DNA from: Arachnopeziza araneosa
Lineage: Eukaryota; Ascomycota; Leotiomycetes; Helotiales; Arachnopezizaceae
NCBI GenBank assembly: GCA_003988855.1
Contig: QYAI01000264.1
Coordinates: 1-32,169 of the forward strand
DNA length: 32,169 bases
Reading direction: 5' to 3'
Each line of letters opens with the position of its first letter. Within the stretch, counting starts at the first letter, position 1. The notes under the pieces were generated by a model, which did no database searches, was not told the DNA's origin, and saw only the letters and a program-made list of their open reading frames with translations. The position numbers and the translations under genes were made by a program. This document shows positions 28,412-32,169 of this stretch, piece by piece.

Positions 28412-31400
28412 TCATAGGTGTGCACCAAAAGACTCTAAAAGTGCTACGATATCGGAGTGACGACTTATTTTTGCCAGTTGCAACGCTGTCCTTCCTTCAT
28501 AGTCAGTGCTATTCACATCTGCCTTAGCATCAATAAGCATCCGGACGATTTCTAAATGGCCGCCTTCAACAGCTGCTTGCAATGCTGTCTGTCTTCTAGT
28601 AGCATCGTTCACATCTGCCTTAGCATCAATAAGCATCCGGACGATTTCTAAATGACCGCCTTAAGCAGCTGCTTTCAATGCTGTCTTTCCTCTAGCAGCA
28701 GCATTCACGTCAGCGTTAGCATCAATAAGCATCCGGACGATTTCTAAATGACCGCCTTGAGCAGCTGCTTGCAATGCTGTTTGTCTTGAATACGAAACAT
28801 CAGCAGCAGCATTCATATCAGCCTTAGCATCAATAAGCATCCGAGTGACTTCTAAATGACCGTGTGCAGCAGCTGCTTGCAACGCCGTCCGTCCTTCATA
28901 GTCTGTAATATTCACATCTGCCTTAGCATCAATGAGCATCCGGATAATTTCTAAATAACCGCCTTCAGCAGCTGCTTGCAACGCCGTCCGTCCTTCATAG
29001 TCTGTAATATTCACATCTGCCTTAGCATCAATAAGCATCCGGATGATTTCTAAATGACCGCCTTCAGCAGCTGCTTGCAATGCTGTCTGTCCTCTAGCAG
29101 CAGCATTCACATCAGCCTTAGCATCAATAAGCATCCGAGTGACTTCTAAATGACCATGTGCAGCAGCTGCTTCCAACGCCGTCCGTCCTTTATAGTCTGT
29201 AATATTCACATCTGCCTTAGCATTAATGAGCATCCGGATGATTTCTAAATGACCGCCTTTAGTAGCTGCTTGTAATGCTGTCTGTCCTCTAGCAGTAGCA
29301 TTCACGTCAGCGTTAGCATCAATAAGCATCCGGACGATTTCTAAATGACCGCCTTCAGCAGCTGCTTGCAATGCTGTTTGTCCTGAATACGAAGCAGAAG
29401 CAGCAGCATTCACATCAGCCTTAGCATTAATAAGCATCCGGATGATCTCTAGGCGGCCATTCAGAGAAGCATATATAAGTGCATCCTGCAACTCTTTCTC
29501 GTTGCTGAAACTTATCAAAGGATCCAGATACATTGAGCGGTCAAGTGCTATGTATTTTTGGGTCAAGCCATTTCGCTTGGTAGAACTCATTCTGCCGTTG
29601 GATAGAAGTTGCATGTACACAGAAAGGTGATTGTGCTTGTCTATCCATTCGAAAATGATAGGGGCTTGATCGTGAAACTCTGCCGATGTCCATGGAGTTC
29701 TCGCCAAATCGTGCGAGCCGCGTATCATTTGTTTCCAGAGATTCCAAGTTACAGATTTGCCTTCCTTAAATTCATGGGTGTGAGTTAACCAGTAGTCTGA
29801 AGCGTATTCAAGAAAAGGGTGTCCTAACTCTAGAGTAGCCTCCGAGTTTCCGAGCACATTCTTGATTACGACCATGCCCTCCTCGCCTTTTGTAAGATCC
29901 TGCCTGCTCGGAAACTTTGCCCGCTGCATCATACCCATCACACCCATCAAGCGCGTCATGCCCTCCTTTCTTTCCCGGGCTTTCTCAATAATGTAACCCG
30001 GAAGCCGTGCTGGCAGCGCTGGAGGGGTTCGAACCAGATCAGTCTTAAATTCGTTGGAGTTTAAATATGTTACACATATCTCGCCAACAAAATGATCTAC
30101 TTCTTCCAGATTGATGTGAAAGCTCTGTAAGCTCGAGTCTGATGGTTGTTCAATGAGATGTAGTAGGACGCTACGATGAGCGAATTGAACATTCTGTAAT
30201 TCCTCATCTAGCTGGATTAAATTTTCGCACCAGTTGGTGATGCGTTCTAGTCCATTCGGTCTTTTGCCTGCGATGGAATAAGGCGTGCCAGGCTCATATG
30301 AGAGAGCTTCCCTCAGCTCATCAAGCGTGAGCGCCCGTTTGGCTGCCGCGACCCATTGAAAAATATGGCGAGCGATTTTCGCAGAGCCACGCATCATAAT
30401 CCGCTTCAAAGCGCGGTTGAATGTCTCTCCTAAATTTTTTGGGAGGGTTCGTAGGACTTCTCGGATCTCATCGTCGCAAGTACACTCGCAAATTTCGCTG
30501 ATTTGGTAGTCAACCCAGAGAAACCTGTGATCTTAGTAAGTCCATTTGATATTCGAAAAGTAGAGACGTACATGCCATCTGCACCATCAATCAACGCCTC
30601 AATAATCTCTTGAGCTAAAACAGGGTCATGTAAAATGAGTCTCTCCTCTTGACTTATTTGTTCTCCTTGTCTAAGAGCTATGTTCTCTCGTACATATTTT
30701 TCAATATCGGCCTGGACTTCACAACAGTCGGTAGACATCTTTTGAGAGGCTGGGAACAACCCTTGAATATCTAAAGATATGCTGCTTCGGCCAACAAGGA
30801 AGATCTTCACTTTGGAGCCGGTAAGTGAAACAACAGATAAGAAACTTCGAAGTAGGGTGTTGCGCTGATCTTTTTCGAATTCATCTAAAGAATCGATAAC
30901 AATGTATAACTGCGAAAATCTGTGTACGCAATGTTGAAGTACCGTGTCAATTATATCAATGCTTTCGTCAGAGTTGGTTAATAAGCTTAGCTGTCTCTCT
31001 ATTTCTCCACTACCGTTATCAACATCGAGGGTTTGACGGATAACAGATTTCAGAACGGCTGCGGCGTTAAGAGATATGAAGTCATCAAAGCGGGGTAAGA
31101 CAAATGCAGTGAGTTCGTCGGTTCTTGTTCTCTTGCAATGAAGATAATCAATGACGCTCGATCTGAAGTCCTCGTTAGTAAAACGACTTGTGGAAAAGAA
31201 AAAAGGGGTACTAGCGTGAGCAAAGTTTTCCCAGAGCCAACTATGAGCAGGTTAGTACTGCCTTAAAGTGTGAAATAAACCTTACGCTTTCCAGTCAAAA
31301 TGAATACTGAAGATTGACCATTCTTCCACTCAATAAATTCTGAAGTTGAAAATAACCACGTAGCTGTGTTGATATGCCGTCTTTTACGAGCCTGATGGAA

Positions 31401-32002
31401 ATTCCTTTGATATGCGTATGTTGACAAGGAATCCAAAAGTTTCACCTTTTGTTCTCCTATTCTCATTAATATAAGTTCTGTAAAACAATCGTGAAATTTA
31501 CTCAGCTCTTTTTGAATTTGCCATTCTCTCGATTCTCTCGCTTGTTCGTACTCTTTTTGCGATTGCGATGCAAATATCGAGAATTGTGTTCTGTGCTTGG
31601 CTGCAAGCTCTCGTTCATTCTCCTGGAACTCATGTTCTTTTCGATCAGATGCAGCCTTGGCCAGAACAATAGCTTTTTTGACATCTTTGGCACAGCTGTG
31701 AATATTATCGATGTGTGGACCAAGTTTAGTACGTAGATCAGTTGTCACTTTCTTTACCCCTTCAGTCTCCGAATTAGCAAAGCTTGCTATGAGAGAAAAA
31801 GTCGCTTACATGGCTGCCGTATTAGTAGAATGCTCTGCTTGCACATTTGAATAATAGAGGCATGGAATACACATATTGATTTCTGGAGTGCGAGTGACTC
31901 AGGAAAGAGAAGCTTGTATTCGTCAAATTGGGGAATATGTCTGTTGAGGCTCATAAATAATTCGGCGAGCGATTCGAAGTACGAGGTTATGTTAGACGCA
32001 AT
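28412..32002 (-). pseudogene. NACHT-ankyrin STAND (NLR-like) gene, interrupted
   Basis: Exons on the minus strand: 32002-31810, 31759-31286, from 31240 through the P-loop, on to 30572, then 30524-28412; introns 50, 45 and 47 nt. The N-terminus (FESLAELFMSLNRHIPQFDE, then a coiled Glu/Arg-rich region) matches the helical domain that precedes NACHT in many fungal NLR-like proteins. NACHT signs: Walker A GKLGSGKT at the exon junction near 31240, Walker B LYIVIDSLDEFE (about 30925), sensor VKIFLVGR, GADGMFLWV, and LPKNLGETFNRAL in the winged-helix part. Ten ankyrin repeats follow. Two defects: the P-loop frame and the following SSVIDYLHC frame differ by one base even with the best intron (31211-31163), and TAA at 28663-28661 cuts the eighth ankyrin repeat, with the frame continuing to the natural end at 28412. 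The 5' exon lies beyond 32002. The family triggers regulated cell death or non-self recognition in fungi. Confidence 0.8.
28415..29455 (-). repeat. Array of ten near-identical ankyrin-coding repeats
   Basis: Units of 32, 33 or 36 codons (96, 99 or 108 bp) share the core RMLIDAKADVN and TALQAAAEGGHLEI. Two types are mixed: one with AARGQTALQ and one with ITDYEGRTALQ, some ending AAAHGHLEVT. Two units carry a longer SYSGQT or SYSRQT loop. DNA identity between units is high along their full length, unlike the diverged repeats in the ankyrin gene at 18049, which points to recent duplication or gene conversion. Confidence 0.9.
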
Positions 32003-32070
32003 CTGGAGGTATCATTATCTTTGACCTTCAAGTCTCGACAATTGACTAACAAGCACGGTAAGCTTTACAC

Positions 32071-32169
32071 TAAGTCCGTGCACCCCCATTCCGAACACCC
32101 CCCCATTCCGAACACCAAAATAAGCGACAACCCACCTAACTAAAAAAAATATAATTAAATAACTACTCA
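32071..32169. mobile_element. Probable DNA-transposon end (partial, runs off window)
   Basis: Two perfect tandem 17-bp copies, CCCCCATTCCGAACACC, at 32083-32099 and 32100-32116, follow TAAGTCCGTGCA at 32071. The sequence then becomes AT-rich up to the window edge. GC-rich tandem subterminal motifs next to a TA are typical of Tc1/mariner-pogo type ends in fungi. The rest of the element is outside the window. It sits where the 5' exons of the STAND gene should continue. Confidence 0.5.

Noticed and set aside
30020..30040. tRNA-like GGTTCGAACC string
   Set aside because: It lies inside the STAND coding sequence and no cloverleaf arms surround it. No tRNA gene was seen in the window.
1..32169. 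CRISPR array, operons or bacterial promoters
   Set aside because: Spliceosomal introns and fungal gene families show a eukaryotic genome. The only regular array with short units (4645-4767) has no spacers.

Overview
The window looks like a nuclear scaffold piece from a filamentous ascomycete (Pezizomycotina). Genes carry short introns of about 45-60 nt with GT...AG ends and CTAAC/CTGAC-type branch sites. The gene families are typical of such fungi: NACHT-ankyrin STAND protein, NPP1-like secreted protein, GT32 mannosyltransferase, Ser/Thr-rich single-pass wall/membrane proteins. Several relics also carry C-to-T type nonsense changes that resemble repeat-induced point mutation (RIP). I cannot name the species.

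Layout. 1-1345 is an AT-rich graveyard with the RNase H tail of a Ty1/copia element, TGG codons turned to TAG. 2654-4205 (minus) is a three-exon gene whose middle matches the CheD/NTAN1 deamidase fold. It is divergent from a five-exon metallo-beta-lactamase-fold gene at 5166-7199 (plus); a 23-bp minisatellite lies in the shared upstream region. 7948-9349 is an arrestin-like gene whose 3' end runs into a decayed pogo/Fot-type transposon (about 9230-10750). 11226-11740 is an unlisted decayed gene readable in one frame through three TAG/TAA codons. 12118-13071 is a four-exon secreted NPP1-like protein gene. 13961-14267 and 14779-15108 are two small genes. 15826-16548 (minus, possibly reaching 17379) is another decayed gene. 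18049-21168 is a 1039-residue ankyrin protein with a Gly/Ser/Tyr-rich tail.

Further right: 22775-23797 (minus) is an OCH1/HOC1-like GT32 enzyme; about 24903-25769 (plus) is a Ser/Thr-rich single-pass surface protein; 25770-28411 is mostly gene-poor, with a dispersed repeat and a decayed ORF at 27650-27949. 28412-32002 (minus) is a STAND/NLR-type gene (N-terminal helical domain, NACHT, ten near-identical ankyrin repeats) carrying an in-frame TAA and an apparent frame slip at the P-loop. What looks like a transposon end starts at about 32071, just where its 5' exons should continue.

Overall this is an accessory, transposon-rich region that mixes candidate self/non-self recognition or effector genes with their decayed relatives. 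The most unusual intact items are the CheD-like/metallo-beta-lactamase divergent pair and the ankyrin protein with a prion-like tail. Introns and functions come from reading the sequence only; no database search was run.
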